Origin: an uncultured Clostridia bacterium
Lineage (GTDB): Bacteria > Bacillota > Clostridia > Oscillospirales > Oscillospiraceae
Direction: 5' to 3'
Length of the DNA stretch: 64,000 bases
Assembly: GCA_946550725.1 (NCBI GenBank)
Contig: CAMNQX010000005.1
Coordinates: 1-64,000 of the forward strand
This document shows, one piece after another, positions 8,814 to 18,700 of this stretch. A program made the position numbers and the translations under genes. Positions within the stretch are counted from its first letter, which is position 1. The number at the start of each line of letters is the position of its first letter. Under the pieces are notes generated by a model. That model worked only from the letters and a program-made list of their open reading frames with translations, was not told the DNA's origin and did not search any database.

Positions 8814-9383
8814 ATGTCCGCGAACACCCGCTTGTATGTGAAAAAGCTCACTCTGTCCGCCATGTTCCTTGCCCTGGGCCTGGTGCTCCCCCTCCTCACC
8901 GGGCAGCTCCACTCCCTGGGCAATATGCTCCTGCCCATGCACCTGCCCGTGCTGCTGTGCGGCCTGATCTGCGGCTGGCAGTACGGCGGACTGGTGGGCT
9001 TTATCCTCCCCATGCTGCGCTTTTCCATCTTTGGCATGCCCCGGATGCCGCTGGCCATTCCCATGGCCTTTGAGCTGGCGGCCTACGGCCTGATCGTGGG
9101 GAGCCTGTTCGCCCTCTCCAAAAGCAAGTCCGTCTGGGCCGTCTACCGCTCCTTGATTGCCGCCATGGTGGGCGGCCGCATCGTCTGGGCGGTGGGCCGG
9201 GTCATTCTGGCGGGGGTGTCCAACGTTCCCTTCGGCTGGCAGGTGTTCCTGACCGCCGGATTCGTGGAGGCCGTCCCCGGCATTCTCCTCCAGCTCGTCC
9301 TCATCCCCGTGATCATGGTCGCCCTGACCCGCGCCGGACTGGTACCCCTCACCGCCCGGGACGCCGTGGCCCACAAGGTATGA
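8814..9383 (+). CDS. ECF transporter S component
   Basis: 189-aa integral membrane protein resembling the substrate-binding S subunits of energy-coupling factor vitamin transporters: MSANTRLYVKKLTLSAMFLALGLVLP, then about five to six hydrophobic helices including HLPVLLCGLICGWQYGGLVG and FGMPRMPLAIPMAFELAAYG. Start chosen at ATG 8814 because AAGGAGG lies 8 bp upstream; the longer track ORF has no such signal. No ATPase or T component is adjacent, so it probably uses a shared group II module. Substrate unknown. Its stop overlaps the next gene's start. Confidence 0.82.
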   Translation: MSANTRLYVKKLTLSAMFLALGLVLPLLTGQLHSLGNMLLPMHLPVLLCGLICGWQYGGLVGFILPMLRFSIFGMPRMPLAIPMAFELAAYGLIVGSLFALSKSKSVWAVYRSLIAAMVGGRIVWAVGRVILAGVSNVPFGWQVFLTAGFVEAVPGILLQLVLIPVIMVALTRAGLVPLTARDAVAHKV

Positions 9384-10228
9384 CCATGGCTGACATCATC
9401 TCCGTCACCTCTCTGGACGACCCCCGGGTCGCCCCCTTCGCCCACCTCACCGAGCGGCAGCTTCGCTCCAAGGTGGAGCCGGCCATGGGCCTCTTCATCG
9501 CCGAAAGCCCCAAGGTCATCCACCGCGCCCTGGACGCGGGGTATGCGCCGCTGAGCCTGCTCATGGAGCGCCGCCACATCGACGGCCAGGGAGCGGAGGT
9601 CATCGCCCGCTGCCAGGCCCTGGCGGGAGAACATTTTCCGGTCTACACCGGCGAGGAAGCCGTACTGGCTCAGCTGGCGGGCTACCCCCTCACCCGGGGC
9701 GTTCTGTGCGCCATGCGCCGCCCCCCGCTTCCCGATGTGGACGAGCTGTGCCAAACCGCCCGGCGGGTGGCCGTGCTGGAGGACATTGTGGACCACACCA
9801 ACATCGGCGCCATCTTCCGCTCCGCCGCCGCTCTTGGGATGGACGCGGTGCTGCTCACCCCCTCCTGCTGCGACCCTCTCTACCGCCGCTCTGCCCGGGT
9901 GAGCATGGGCACGGTGTTTCAGGTGCCCTGGACCCGGCTGGGGGACGACCCGGCCGACTGGCCCCAGAAGGGGCTGGAGCGTCTCCACGCCCTGGGCTTT
10001 CTCACCGTGGCCATGGCCCTGCGCCACGACACCATCGACATCACCGATCCCCTGCTCACCGGGGCGGACAAGCTGGCTATCGTGCTGGGCACCGAGGGGG
10101 ACGGCCTCAAGGAGACCACCATCGCCCAGTGCCGCCACACGGTGAAGATCCCCATGGCCCGGGGGGTGGACTCCCTTAACGTGGCCGCCGCCAGCGCGGT
10201 GGCCTTCTGGGAGCTGCGGGCCAGGTAA
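9380..10228 (+). CDS. TrmH/SpoU-family RNA 2'-O-methyltransferase
   Basis: 282-aa SPOUT-class methyltransferase. An N-terminal substrate-binding-like part contains GLFIAESPKVIHRALDAG. The C-terminal catalytic knot shows the three family motifs: DHTNIGAIFRSAAALG, KLAIVLGTEGDGL and IPMARGVDSLNVAAASAVAFWE. The ATG overlaps the stop of the ECF gene (ATGA), so the two are co-transcribed; a second ATG is two codons in. Its last codons and TAA stop lie inside the left 17-bp direct repeat of the prophage, so insertion keeps the protein intact. RNA target unknown. Confidence 0.9.
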   Translation: MTMADIISVTSLDDPRVAPFAHLTERQLRSKVEPAMGLFIAESPKVIHRALDAGYAPLSLLMERRHIDGQGAEVIARCQALAGEHFPVYTGEEAVLAQLAGYPLTRGVLCAMRRPPLPDVDELCQTARRVAVLEDIVDHTNIGAIFRSAAALGMDAVLLTPSCCDPLYRRSARVSMGTVFQVPWTRLGDDPADWPQKGLERLHALGFLTVAMALRHDTIDITDPLLTGADKLAIVLGTEGDGLKETTIAQCRHTVKIPMARGVDSLNVAAASAVAFWELRAR

Positions 10229-10238
10229 CCCCAGAGAC
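10222..10238. repeat. Left 17-bp direct repeat (attL core or target duplication)
   Basis: CAGGTAACCCCAGAGAC is identical to 51860-51876. It contains the TAA stop of the upstream methyltransferase. The two copies bracket the 41.6-kb phage, so this is either the recombination core or a long target-site duplication. Confidence 0.9.
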
Positions 10239-10266
10239 TGAAAAGTCAAGAGTTAAATGCAGAAAA
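10239..10266. repeat. Left terminal inverted repeat of the phage
   Basis: It begins TGAAAAGT directly at the edge of the direct repeat and ends in TTAAATGCAGAAAA (10253-10266). The inverted copy at 51834-51859 begins TGAAGT and ends in the same 14-mer, 26 versus 28 bp overall. The complementary strand holds a TTGACT -35-like hexamer (10244-10249) pointing outward. Confidence 0.75.
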
Positions 10267-10278
10267 TTATAAAAAATT

Positions 10279-11352
10279 TTAGAACAGGCTTTTATGGAGC
10301 GTAATCCCGGCGGTCGCAGCCCACTCCATGAGGGCCCGATCGGCGCACCGCCCGCCGAGGACTTCCCGCGGGTAGTTGTTGATCCACCGCTCCACCCATG
10401 CCACCCGCTCGTTTGAGATGGTGGAGAGGTTGGTCCCCTTTGGGATCCACCTTCGGATCAGGATGTTGGCGTTCTCGTTTGATCCCCGCTCCCAGGAGGA
10501 GTACGGGTGGCAGTAGTACACATGGGTCCGGCGCATTTTCGTCAAGCACGACCGCTCCATCCCTTCACAGTCCTGGAACTCTGAACCATTATCTACGGTT
10601 ATCGTCCGAAAGAGCCTCCGGAACATTCTGGAGCCCAGCTTGCGCTCCATCCGATCTATTGCTCCCACCACGCTTTCCGTGGTCCCGTCCGGTATCTTGA
10701 TGATGATTTCTTTCCGGAGCGCCCGTTCCGTGAACACCAACAGTCGGCTCACGTCTTTCTTCCCGCTCACAACGGTATCCATCTCCCAGTCCCCGAATTG
10801 TTTTCGCAGGTTGATCTCCTCCGGGCGGTCGTCAATGCTGTCTCCGTTTGGCAACCTGGCCGCCCGGACTTTTTTGTACTTCCTCTTCCGTTTACCGCGG
10901 CGCGGCAGGTCCTTGTTGGTCAGCCCCCAGAACACGCCCTTGTCGATGTAGGAGTATACTGTCCACTTTGAGAGCGTGACCGAGAACTCCAGACCGTCCT
11001 CCTCAATCTTCTCCAGCGCCGCCCTGGGCGAGTACCCCTCGTTTGCGATCTTGCTCTGTATGTACTCAGCCAGAGCGTAGTCACTCCCGATTTTCAGGGC
11101 TGGTCCCTTGGCGGCCAGCTCCGCTCGGTATTTGTCCTCCGCCACATCCGGGCAGTATACCTCCCGGTCTACCAGCTCCGTCGTTCTTTGGATGGCCTTC
11201 CCCCGCCGCAGTTCCCGGTATATGGTGCTGTTGTGGACGTGCAAAGCGTCTGCAATCTCCTGGACCGATTTGCGCTCCTTTCTCATTTTCTCAATCTTCA
11301 ATCTGTTTTTCCACGAAAGATGGCTGAACCGCCGCCCCTTTTCGCTTCCCAT
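10279..11352 (-). CDS. IS30-family DDE transposase, candidate phage recombinase
   Basis: 357 aa, typical for IS30 transposases. An N-terminal HTH_38-like region (LSWKNRLKIEKMRKE, then VQEIADALHVHNSTIYRELRRG) is followed by the catalytic core with DWEMDTVVSG (first Asp), ITVDNGSEF (second Asp) and SSWERGSNENANILIRRWIPKG (Glu), the IS30 signature order. The reading frame is intact. It lies 13 bp inside the left terminal repeat. No matching inverted repeat occurs on its other side, whereas the left terminus does match the far end of the phage, so it probably moves the whole phage. Expression is likely repressed through the operator at 11375-11391. Confidence 0.9.
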   Translation of the reverse strand: MGSEKGRRFSHLSWKNRLKIEKMRKERKSVQEIADALHVHNSTIYRELRRGKAIQRTTELVDREVYCPDVAEDKYRAELAAKGPALKIGSDYALAEYIQSKIANEGYSPRAALEKIEEDGLEFSVTLSKWTVYSYIDKGVFWGLTNKDLPRRGKRKRKYKKVRAARLPNGDSIDDRPEEINLRKQFGDWEMDTVVSGKKDVSRLLVFTERALRKEIIIKIPDGTTESVVGAIDRMERKLGSRMFRRLFRTITVDNGSEFQDCEGMERSCLTKMRRTHVYYCHPYSSWERGSNENANILIRRWIPKGTNLSTISNERVAWVERWINNYPREVLGGRCADRALMEWAATAGITLHKSLF

Positions 11353-11374
11353 GGGCCATACCCCCTTTTTCGAG

Positions 11375-11407
11375 GGGATAATATCCCATAATATCGTAGA
11401 ATGTCAA
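11375..11407 (-). promoter_or_regulatory. Transposase promoter with overlapping dyad operator
   Basis: Minus-strand TTGACA (11402-11407), an 18-bp spacer and TATTAT (11378-11383) precede the transposase. The -10 lies within the palindrome GGGATA-A-TATCCC (11375-11387). The 13-mer TAATATCCCATAA here recurs at 11788-11800, between the XRE regulator and the cargo gene, suggesting one repressor controls both. Confidence 0.65.
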
Positions 11408-11432
11408 GAGGCCACCCGGCTCAAAAGAGAAA

Positions 11433-11459
11433 ATGCCGTAGGCTTATAGCCTACGGCAT
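11433..11459 (-). terminator. Intrinsic terminator after the XRE gene
   Basis: ATGCCGTAGGC-TTATA-GCCTACGGCAT is a perfect 11-bp stem. On the minus strand it is followed by TTTCTCTTTT just past the XRE stop; on the plus strand it is followed by AATTATTTTTT, so it may work both ways. Confidence 0.8.
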
Positions 11460-11461
11460 AA

Positions 11462-11710
11462 TTATTTTTTCTCGGCCTCCAGCAGCTCTCCCGTTGTCAC
11501 GCCCAGGACCTCCGCCATAGCCCACAGCTCGTAGTCCTGTACCATGCGCTCTCCGCTCTCGATCCGGCTGATAACATCCTGCTCCAGGATCACCCCCTGG
11601 GTCTGCACCTTGGCGGCCAGCGCAGACTGTGACAGCCGCTTTTTTGTTCGCAACTGGCGCACCCGTTCCCCGGAGATGTTCCGGCGGCCATTCATATCGA
11701 TCACTTTCAC
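11462..11710 (-). CDS. XRE-family helix-turn-helix regulator (candidate phage repressor)
   Basis: About 82 aa from a GTG start preceded by GGGAGAGG; the longer track start at 11746 lacks a ribosome site. A single Cro/CI-type HTH is visible: VRQLRTKKRLSQSALAAKV...LEQDVISRIESGERMVQDYELWAMAEVLGVTTGELL. No C-terminal dimerisation or peptidase domain is present, so it is a small repressor and not a RecA-cleaved CI. It sits between the transposase and the divergent cargo gene, with similar 13-mers near both. It is the best lysogeny-repressor candidate in the element. Confidence 0.8.
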   Translation of the reverse strand: MKVIDMNGRRNISGERVRQLRTKKRLSQSALAAKVQTQGVILEQDVISRIESGERMVQDYELWAMAEVLGVTTGELLEAEKK

Positions 11711-11782
11711 CGTCGCCTCTCCCTTCGAGATATGGGTCATTTCCATATTTTATTTGACTTTACCATGAATTGCTGGTAGTCT

Positions 11783-11800
11783 TATGGTAATATCCCATAA
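11783..11800. promoter_or_regulatory. Dyad operator between the XRE gene and the cargo gene
   Basis: TATGG-N7-CCATA (11783-11799) includes the 13-mer TAATATCCCATAA, identical to 11379-11391 in the transposase promoter. It lies in the 146-bp divergent region and is a likely XRE binding site. Confidence 0.55.
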
Positions 11801-11856
11801 AATCACAGAAAAGGATAGAGTGCAAAGCACACGAACACAGAAAGGGGCCTGCAAAA

Positions 11857-12711
11857 ATGAAAAAAAACAACTTCCGCAGCTTTATCTCCGGCGTCCTGGT
11901 CACTCTGCTCTGCGTCAGCCTTATCAGTTCCGCCGCCGCCACGATCGGCCAGCGCACTCTAACGGCAAATTACAGAGATATTAAGATTGTGCTGGACGGC
12001 AAGCAGCTCGCCCCCAAAGACGCTACCGGCTCCGTTGTCGAGCCGTTCACCGTCAACGGAACCACATACCTGCCCGTCCGCGCCATAGGGGAGGCCCTTG
12101 GCCTCTCGGTTGACTGGGACGGCAGCACCAGCACCGTGTCCCTCACGTCCGCGTCGATGGAGCTGGAAACCTCGCAGCCCGCTCCGGCCGAGCCCACAGC
12201 GGACCAGGTGGCCCGCCGCGCCTCCGCCTATGCTTTCCTTCGGTCTTGGATCGACGCCAACCACAACACCACCTTGAATGGGAACCCCGCATACTCCGAG
12301 GACGCACACCAGGCCCGCGGAGATATTCAGTATTCACTTACCCTCGACAAGGCCGCCAACGATATTACTGCCAGGATCAGGTCCACGTCTTCCTTCGACG
12401 GCATAACCTCCTGCGTCTTTATTCGTCTCGCTCCGGACAGCCATGCCTTCCCGGTGTATCTCACTCTCTCCGCTCCCGGAGAGGAAGATCCGTTTTTTAT
12501 GGGCATGGGCGACGTGTCCGCTCCCGCCCTTTCTTCTGACAGCAGCTTTTCCTTCTCTGCCCACTCTGGTGACCAGGAGGCCGTCGCAGATCGGGAGGCG
12601 TTCACAAAAGACGCCCTTCTCGATCTTCTGTCCTTCACCAACAAAGTCTTTGAGGATCACGTCTACGGCGACTACACCCTGGCTGACTTCGGCTTCACTT
12701 CCCTTGACTGA
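11857..12711 (+). CDS. Secreted copper-amine-oxidase-N-like domain protein (phage cargo gene)
   Basis: 284 aa. A signal peptide is clear: a basic MKKNNFR start, a hydrophobic core GVLVTLLCVSLI and an SSAAA region. Residues about 40-105 match the Cu_amine_oxidN1 pattern often found in exported Firmicutes proteins: IKIVLDGKQLAPKDATG, FTVNGTTYLPVRAIGEALGLSVDWDGSTSTVSL. The rest (about 115-284) is an acidic, Ser/Thr-rich domain I do not recognise. It is the only rightward gene in the phage, with its own regulatory region and a strong terminator, so it looks like a lysogenic-conversion gene expressed from the prophage. Preceded by AAAGGGG. Function unknown. Confidence 0.8.
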   Translation: MKKNNFRSFISGVLVTLLCVSLISSAAATIGQRTLTANYRDIKIVLDGKQLAPKDATGSVVEPFTVNGTTYLPVRAIGEALGLSVDWDGSTSTVSLTSASMELETSQPAPAEPTADQVARRASAYAFLRSWIDANHNTTLNGNPAYSEDAHQARGDIQYSLTLDKAANDITARIRSTSSFDGITSCVFIRLAPDSHAFPVYLTLSAPGEEDPFFMGMGDVSAPALSSDSSFSFSAHSGDQEAVADREAFTKDALLDLLSFTNKVFEDHVYGDYTLADFGFTSLD

Positions 12712-12724
12712 CCCGCCCGCTCGA

Positions 12725-12763
12725 AAAGGCCCTGGAGGTGCGAACCTCCAGGGCCTTTCTTTT
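12725..12763. terminator. Strong bidirectional terminator
   Basis: AAAGGCCCTGGAGGT-GCGA-ACCTCCAGGGCCTTT is a perfect 15-bp stem (12725-12758) followed by CTTTT. AAAA at the other foot gives a T-run on the minus strand. It ends both the rightward cargo gene and the leftward late operon. Confidence 0.9.
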
Positions 12764-15700
12764 AGTCGATTGTGGGCAGAGACAGCCCCAGCACGTCGTT
12801 CCAGTCGGTGTCGTCACCCTCCACCGATGGCAGGGACAGCCCCTCCAGCTCCTTCTCGTCCTCGGCGTTGAGGTCGTTGTAGACCTTGCGCCCCGTCTTT
12901 TTGCTGAACGGGTTGCTTTCCGGCTTCCAACTCTTGTTCTGGAGCTGCCACAAGATTGCCGCCTCCGTCTTGGTCAGCCCATCCATGGCCTTGATGGCCC
13001 TTTTCGCCTCGTCCTGGGTGGGGCTGGTGTCGTTGATGGCCTCCCGGCACTCCACATACATCTCCGGGGTAATGCCGTACCGGACGCCCACCTGGAGCCT
13101 TGCGTACTCGCTCTCTCCCATGACAGAGGACAAAGCCGCCATTTGCTGGTCTTGGCCCCTGGTTCCGTCGATGATTGCCCGGAACTTCTGGAGGTTGCTG
13201 ACCTGCTTTTTCCCTGCCTCCGGGGTCAGCTCCCCAATATCCTCCGCCAGAGACAGGGCGGCCTCGTTCCCCAGGCCCGCCTCTCTGAATTTGGAAAAGT
13301 TGGCCGAGTTGTCGCCGGATAGCACCTTCCATCCGATCCACTCCGCCACGTCCCCGGAGGCAGCGGCCTCTGCCACCCACTTGTCGGCAGCGTATCCCTC
13401 GAACAGCTCCGTCTTTGCCCGCTGGGCGGCGTAGTCGTAGAGCTTCTTGACCATCTTTGCGCGGGTCTCCTCGTCTGCCCGCTGGAAGGCCACGGAACCA
13501 ACCATGTCGTCCAACGCCCCCGCCACGCACTCTCTCCACACGCGGTCAAAGAACTGTTGCTGATATGCCCCCAGCTTCTTTTCTTCTCCGTTGACGCTGA
13601 CGCTGGACGGGGTATCGGTCGGAACCGCTCCGGTGTGGCCGTTCTCGTAGAGCTCCGCCAGGGTCTCCACCGTCTCGTCCTCGACCTTTCCCACGCGGTT
13701 GTCGAGGATGTCCCCAATGCGGGTCTCCAGGGCCCCGCCTTTGAGCCCTGACAGCTTCCCCTTGTTGGCGGTTGCCGTTGCGTCCTCGTATGCCGTGGCA
13801 AACTCCGGCGATACCCACGACAGCGCGCCCAGGGCGTAGGCCTTGATGTTGTTTGCGGGCACACCCCCAAGGTAGGTCGCCGCGGTCTCGCACACCTTCT
13901 CCAGCTCCCCCAGGTAGTCGCCCCCGTGCCTCCGGAGGTATTCGCCCAGGTCCCCACCCTTGGAGACCACATCGTAGCCCTCCTGCACGAGCTTCCCGAT
14001 GGCCGAGAAGGCGTCCTTTCCGTCCTCGAATAGGTCAACGATCTGGGTCACGCCCGGAGTTTCCACACCGTACCACTTGTCGCCCGTCACCACGCTCCCG
14101 ATGTACTCCGCCAGAATGTCTCCTCCGGCGATCATCCCGGCGTTGCTCTGGACGAAGTTCATGGTCGCCTGTGCCCCCGCCGATTTCCAGGTCAGCTCGT
14201 CCTCGTCGTCCCGGTATCTCTTGGCCTTGTTTTTCAGGAGCGCGTTAAGGAAGTTGATGGCCTCAATCCCCAGCCCAGCCAGGATCACGCCCACGACCGC
14301 CCGGCCTGCCTTGCCCCGCGCCCGCCGGAACTCGCCCTCCGATACCTTCCCGGCGGCGAAGTCCTGCTTGGCCCGCTGTGCCTCGGCCACCGTCTGCCGG
14401 AGCATATTGTACTGCTGGATCGGCACAGTTTTGAACAGCGTGAGCGCCCTGGTGATCTTGCTGTCCGAGCGCATGATCCCCGCTCGGTGCATAACGTCGT
14501 ACATAGGCTGGGACCTGGAAACGGCCTCCTCAAAGGCCTTTGCGACCTCCTTGTAGTAGGGGCTCTCCCCGGCGTCGATCTGCTCCTTGGTCCCCAGCTC
14601 CAGCTCCGGGTGCTCCCGGCTGACCATGTTTTCAGCCCAGCCCCAGATACTCTTGACGGTCCAGCCGTCCATGGCGGTGATGGCCCCACCGCCGAAGGTG
14701 AACTTCAAGACCTTGTTCTCGGACAGCTTGGATGGGTTGTTTTTGAGCTGGGCCGTCTCCGGCGTGGCGTAGCCCATGAGCCGGTATGCCAACTCGCTCG
14801 TGTAGGTGTTGATCAGGGCGTCCGGCGTTTTCAATGCCTTGGCGATGTTAGGAATGTTCTCCCAGCCCAGGTAGGTCCCCGCCAGCGGGAAGGACATGGC
14901 CTGCTTTAGGACGATGGAGGGATTGAACCCAAAGACCGAGGAGATGTACCGGGAGAGGGCGGTGTCCAGGATCCGCTCCGCGGTATCCCTTTTTCTCACT
15001 TTCCCGCCTTGCAGCTCGTTCAAAAGGTTGTCGATGTACTTCTTTCCCTCTTCCCCCCACTTGTGGGTGATGACGTCCCCGGTGCTGTTGTTCTTCTCTC
15101 TCCAGTTCAGGAGCGTCTGCCAGTTGCGGGCGGGGATCGCCATTCCCACGAAGCGGGCGGTCTGGTCCGAGTGCCGCTCAAAGGCGTCGAAGGCGCTGAT
15201 GTTGTAGCTCGGATTGACCGCGTACTGCCTCGACTTCATGTGGCCCACTCCCTCCGCCGTGGTGTCAAAGACGCCGATGGTGGTGGTCGTGTAGTTCTGG
15301 TTGGTGAAGATAGGGGCGTAGTTCTTGCTCTGGGCCTTGTCGTATCCGTAGAGGATGTTGGAGACCCGGTTGATCTCTCCTTTGGCGAACTGATTGTAGT
15401 ACCCCTCCAGCAGACGGGCCAGCTCCATCTCCTCCTCGGTGAGGTCGGAGACCAGCGCCTTCACCGTCTCCGGCGCCAGGCGGATCGTGGTGCCCTGGGC
15501 CAGGGCCTCCTGCCGTTGCCCTTTGGAATAGAGCTCCTTGTCTACAAAGGTACGGCCTCCGGTCATGTGCCGTAGGTTGTCGGTGTTCTTGCTCTCCAGG
15601 TAGAGCTGCACCTTTTGGGCCGGGGTCATATACACCTTGACGGTTTTCCCAAAGAGCGGCTTGTCGCCCTTTCCCAGCTCCAGCAGCTCCGGGACCTCCA

Positions 15701-18700
15701 CCTCGTACCAGATGGCATCCTTCCCTTGGCCGTCCGCCGTCTTCACCCAGTCGGCCCGCTCGGTCAGGAACTCCTCCAAAACCCTCTGGGAGCGCACTTT
15801 GTAGTTCCGGACAGCCCTTTCGCCCTGCTCCAGTTGCCGGGCCATGGACATCCACGTTCCGTCCTTGCGCCACCCAGCCATTCGCTCCAGGACGTTCATG
15901 GGCGTCAGGTGCTCCATGTTGAGGAAGGCGTCCAGCTTCTTCCCGGTAAAGTTGCCCTCCGCCGTCTCGATCTCCGTCTTCGCCTCTGCGTAGACCTCCG
16001 CAAAGAGGCGGCGGGCCTCGTCGTTGATCACGTTGTTCCGGTTATAGAACTCCGTCCGCAGACCGATCGCCGCCTTGTAGAGGTCCTGGAGAGCTCCGAT
16101 GTCCATGTCCGCGATCTTGTCCCCGTCCAGCCGGGCCACGATCCGCTCCAGCTCCGCCGACGGGAGGAAGTTGGGGTCGGAGGCCTTCGCCGCCTTATAC
16201 ATCTCGGCCAGGTCTTTCCAGGTGGCCCCGTGCTTCTTGCTCCAGTTGAGCTCGTTGGCGGCGCCCACGGCGTAGATGTCGATGTCTCCCAGCACCTCAT
16301 CCCAGGCTGCCCGCAGCTCCTCCGGCGCCCGGAAACGGTTTCTGGAGAGCCATTGGAGTTGTTTGAGGGTCCTTTGCTGGAGGTCTCGCAGTTGCTGGCG
16401 CTCCCGTTGCCGCGCCGCCATTTCCACCCGCTCGGCCCGCTCCTGGGCGATTTTTACCCCCGTGCGCTCCCGCAGCTTGATCTCCAGGTTGGCCTTTTCC
16501 GCAAAGGTCCGCAGGGCCCAGTCCATTTGTCGCTCCATGCCGTCCAGGAACTCGCTCTCCGGGATGAACTCCTGCTTCGCCAGGCGCGCGGTGTACTCCG
16601 CAAGGCTCATTTTCTCATCCTTGCCCTCCTCGGCAAGCTGCACGACCCGCTCCAGGATACTCTTGCTGTCCGTCTCCTCTCGGTCGAACACGCCGGGCAG
16701 GGTGTCCGCAAGCTCCATGTTCCACACGTCCACATGGTTGTCGCTTCGGTCGTTGGTCAGGTAGACCCCCGCGGCGAAGGCCCGCTTGCGGAAGTCGTTC
16801 CAGTCGTCCCCAAACTCCGCCTTCTCGCTCTCGGTGACGTAGACCCGTCCACCAACCACAGCCTGGCGTCCGTCCCGGTAGAACTCGTCCGCCTCTACCG
16901 TCATAACGCCCTCGCTATACATCCGGTCAAATAAGGCGTTGCGGTCCTCCTGGGTCAAGCTACCCTCCCGCAGGAGCCGGTCTGCGTATCCGTCGATGAT
17001 GGCTCCGATCTCCGCCTTGGCTCCCTCCGGGATCGAGAAGGTGGAGAGCATGGTCCGCCGCAGGTCGCTCTTGGCGATGATGGGCTTGCTGGGCGCCACC
17101 GCCTTCGGCTTCTTCCGTTTCTTGTCCTCCTCCGCCTCGGTCTCGTCCTCCACGGAGAACTTTGCGTTCTCCACGCTGTTGACCTTCTCCAGCCGGTCGG
17201 TGTCGTCCCCGGCCTGGTAGTCCACCACCCGGACCCCGGCCTCCTCCAGCTTGCTCCGCAACTCTGCTCCGGTGTCCTCCGGCACGATTGCGGCCAGCAC
17301 TTCATCGAAACGCACCGCCCGCTCCGGCTTCGCCTCGAAGATGTTCACGGGCATTTTGTTGATGTCACCAAAAAGGTCCACAGCCCGCCGGGCCATTTCC
17401 TCCGTGACCTGGTAGCCCGTCCCTTTGAACTCCCGGATCACGCTCTCGGGCGTAAACTCTCCGCCTCTGGCGGCCTCCACCAGAATTTCTCCGATGGTGT
17501 CCATGTCCATGAATTCGTTGCTGTACTGGCCGTGAGGCTTGCTCTTGTAGATGTCTCCCATGATGGCATAGAGCCGGTCGTGGAGTGCGTCCGTGTTCGC
17601 GTCCGCCTGCTCCTGGGTCATGTGTTGCAGTTTCCCCTCGGCCCGGTGCATATCTTCAATGCTTCCAAACCGCTCCGCCGTGACCGCCCGCAACGTTTTC
17701 ACGCCATAGAAACCGGCCACATTCCGGTTGTCGCCGCCTTCTCCCTCGGAGATCATCACCTTGGCGATGTTCTCCAGCGTTGCCGGGATGTGGGTCTGCC
17801 TAAAACTCTTGCGGTCTCCCGCCCTGGTGTACGGGTCAACCCCCGTGTTGATCCCGCTGCTCTTCTCGATCCCGCCAAACAGATCCTGGAGCCAGTTCTG
17901 GTAGTCCTTCGGATCCACCATCCCCCGGATGGCTTGCTCGGTTTTCCCGGTGTCCTCTCTGGTCGTCCTGGTCTCCGGTCCATTTTCGAGGTATTTTCTG
18001 GCGTTAAGTAGGATGGTCCGCAGTTCTACGTTGTCCAGCACATTCTCGATTTGCCCCTCGGAATAGCCTTTCTCCTGGAGGAAGGAGCTATAAGCGGCCT
18101 CCAGCTCCGTCCCATGTTCCGCGATCCACTCCTGCCACCATAGCCGTGTCGGCCTGCTGTCAGGTCGTGCGTTTCGCACCATGTCCTCGCCCATAGTAGA
18201 GATCAGGTGTTCACTAAGTTCGATGTTCCAGTCGTCCATCCTGGTCACGGTTTCCTCCATCACCGGATCCGGTAACTGCATACCGTTGTCCAAAAGGTAG
18301 ACCTTCATCATGTCCGGGTCGTCCTGATACTTTGCGAGGATCGCCGCCTCTCCGCCTTCCCGGTTGATCTGGTCCTCCGGGTAGTTGCCCCACGGGTAAA
18401 GCACGTCCACGTCCTGCCGCCCAAATTTTTTCTGGAGCTCGTAGAACTTCTTGTGCAGCCGCTCCGCAACGTCCTCGTTGACTTCATACTCCGTTGCCGG
18501 GAACGTAGGCGTCCAGGCGTCGGCGGAGTAGACCATGTTCCGCCGGTCAAATTTCGGGTCGATGGTGGTCTTATCCATCACCAGCGTAATGTCCCCGAAG
18601 TTGGTGTGTGGGATGTCCGCCTTGGTAACGGCAATACTGGGCATGGGAAAACCGCCCAAGGCTAGAGCTTTGAGCAGCTTATCAGCCGTCAAGTTGTGTA

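Noticed and set aside
10222-10238. tRNA-type attachment site
   Set aside because: No tRNA gene is present at either border; the repeat lies at the 3' end of a methyltransferase gene.
10239-11460. The transposase as an ordinary IS30 element inserted beside attL
   Set aside because: No inverted repeat matching the left end occurs on the other side of the gene; the match is at the far end of the phage. No second short duplication was found around the gene alone.
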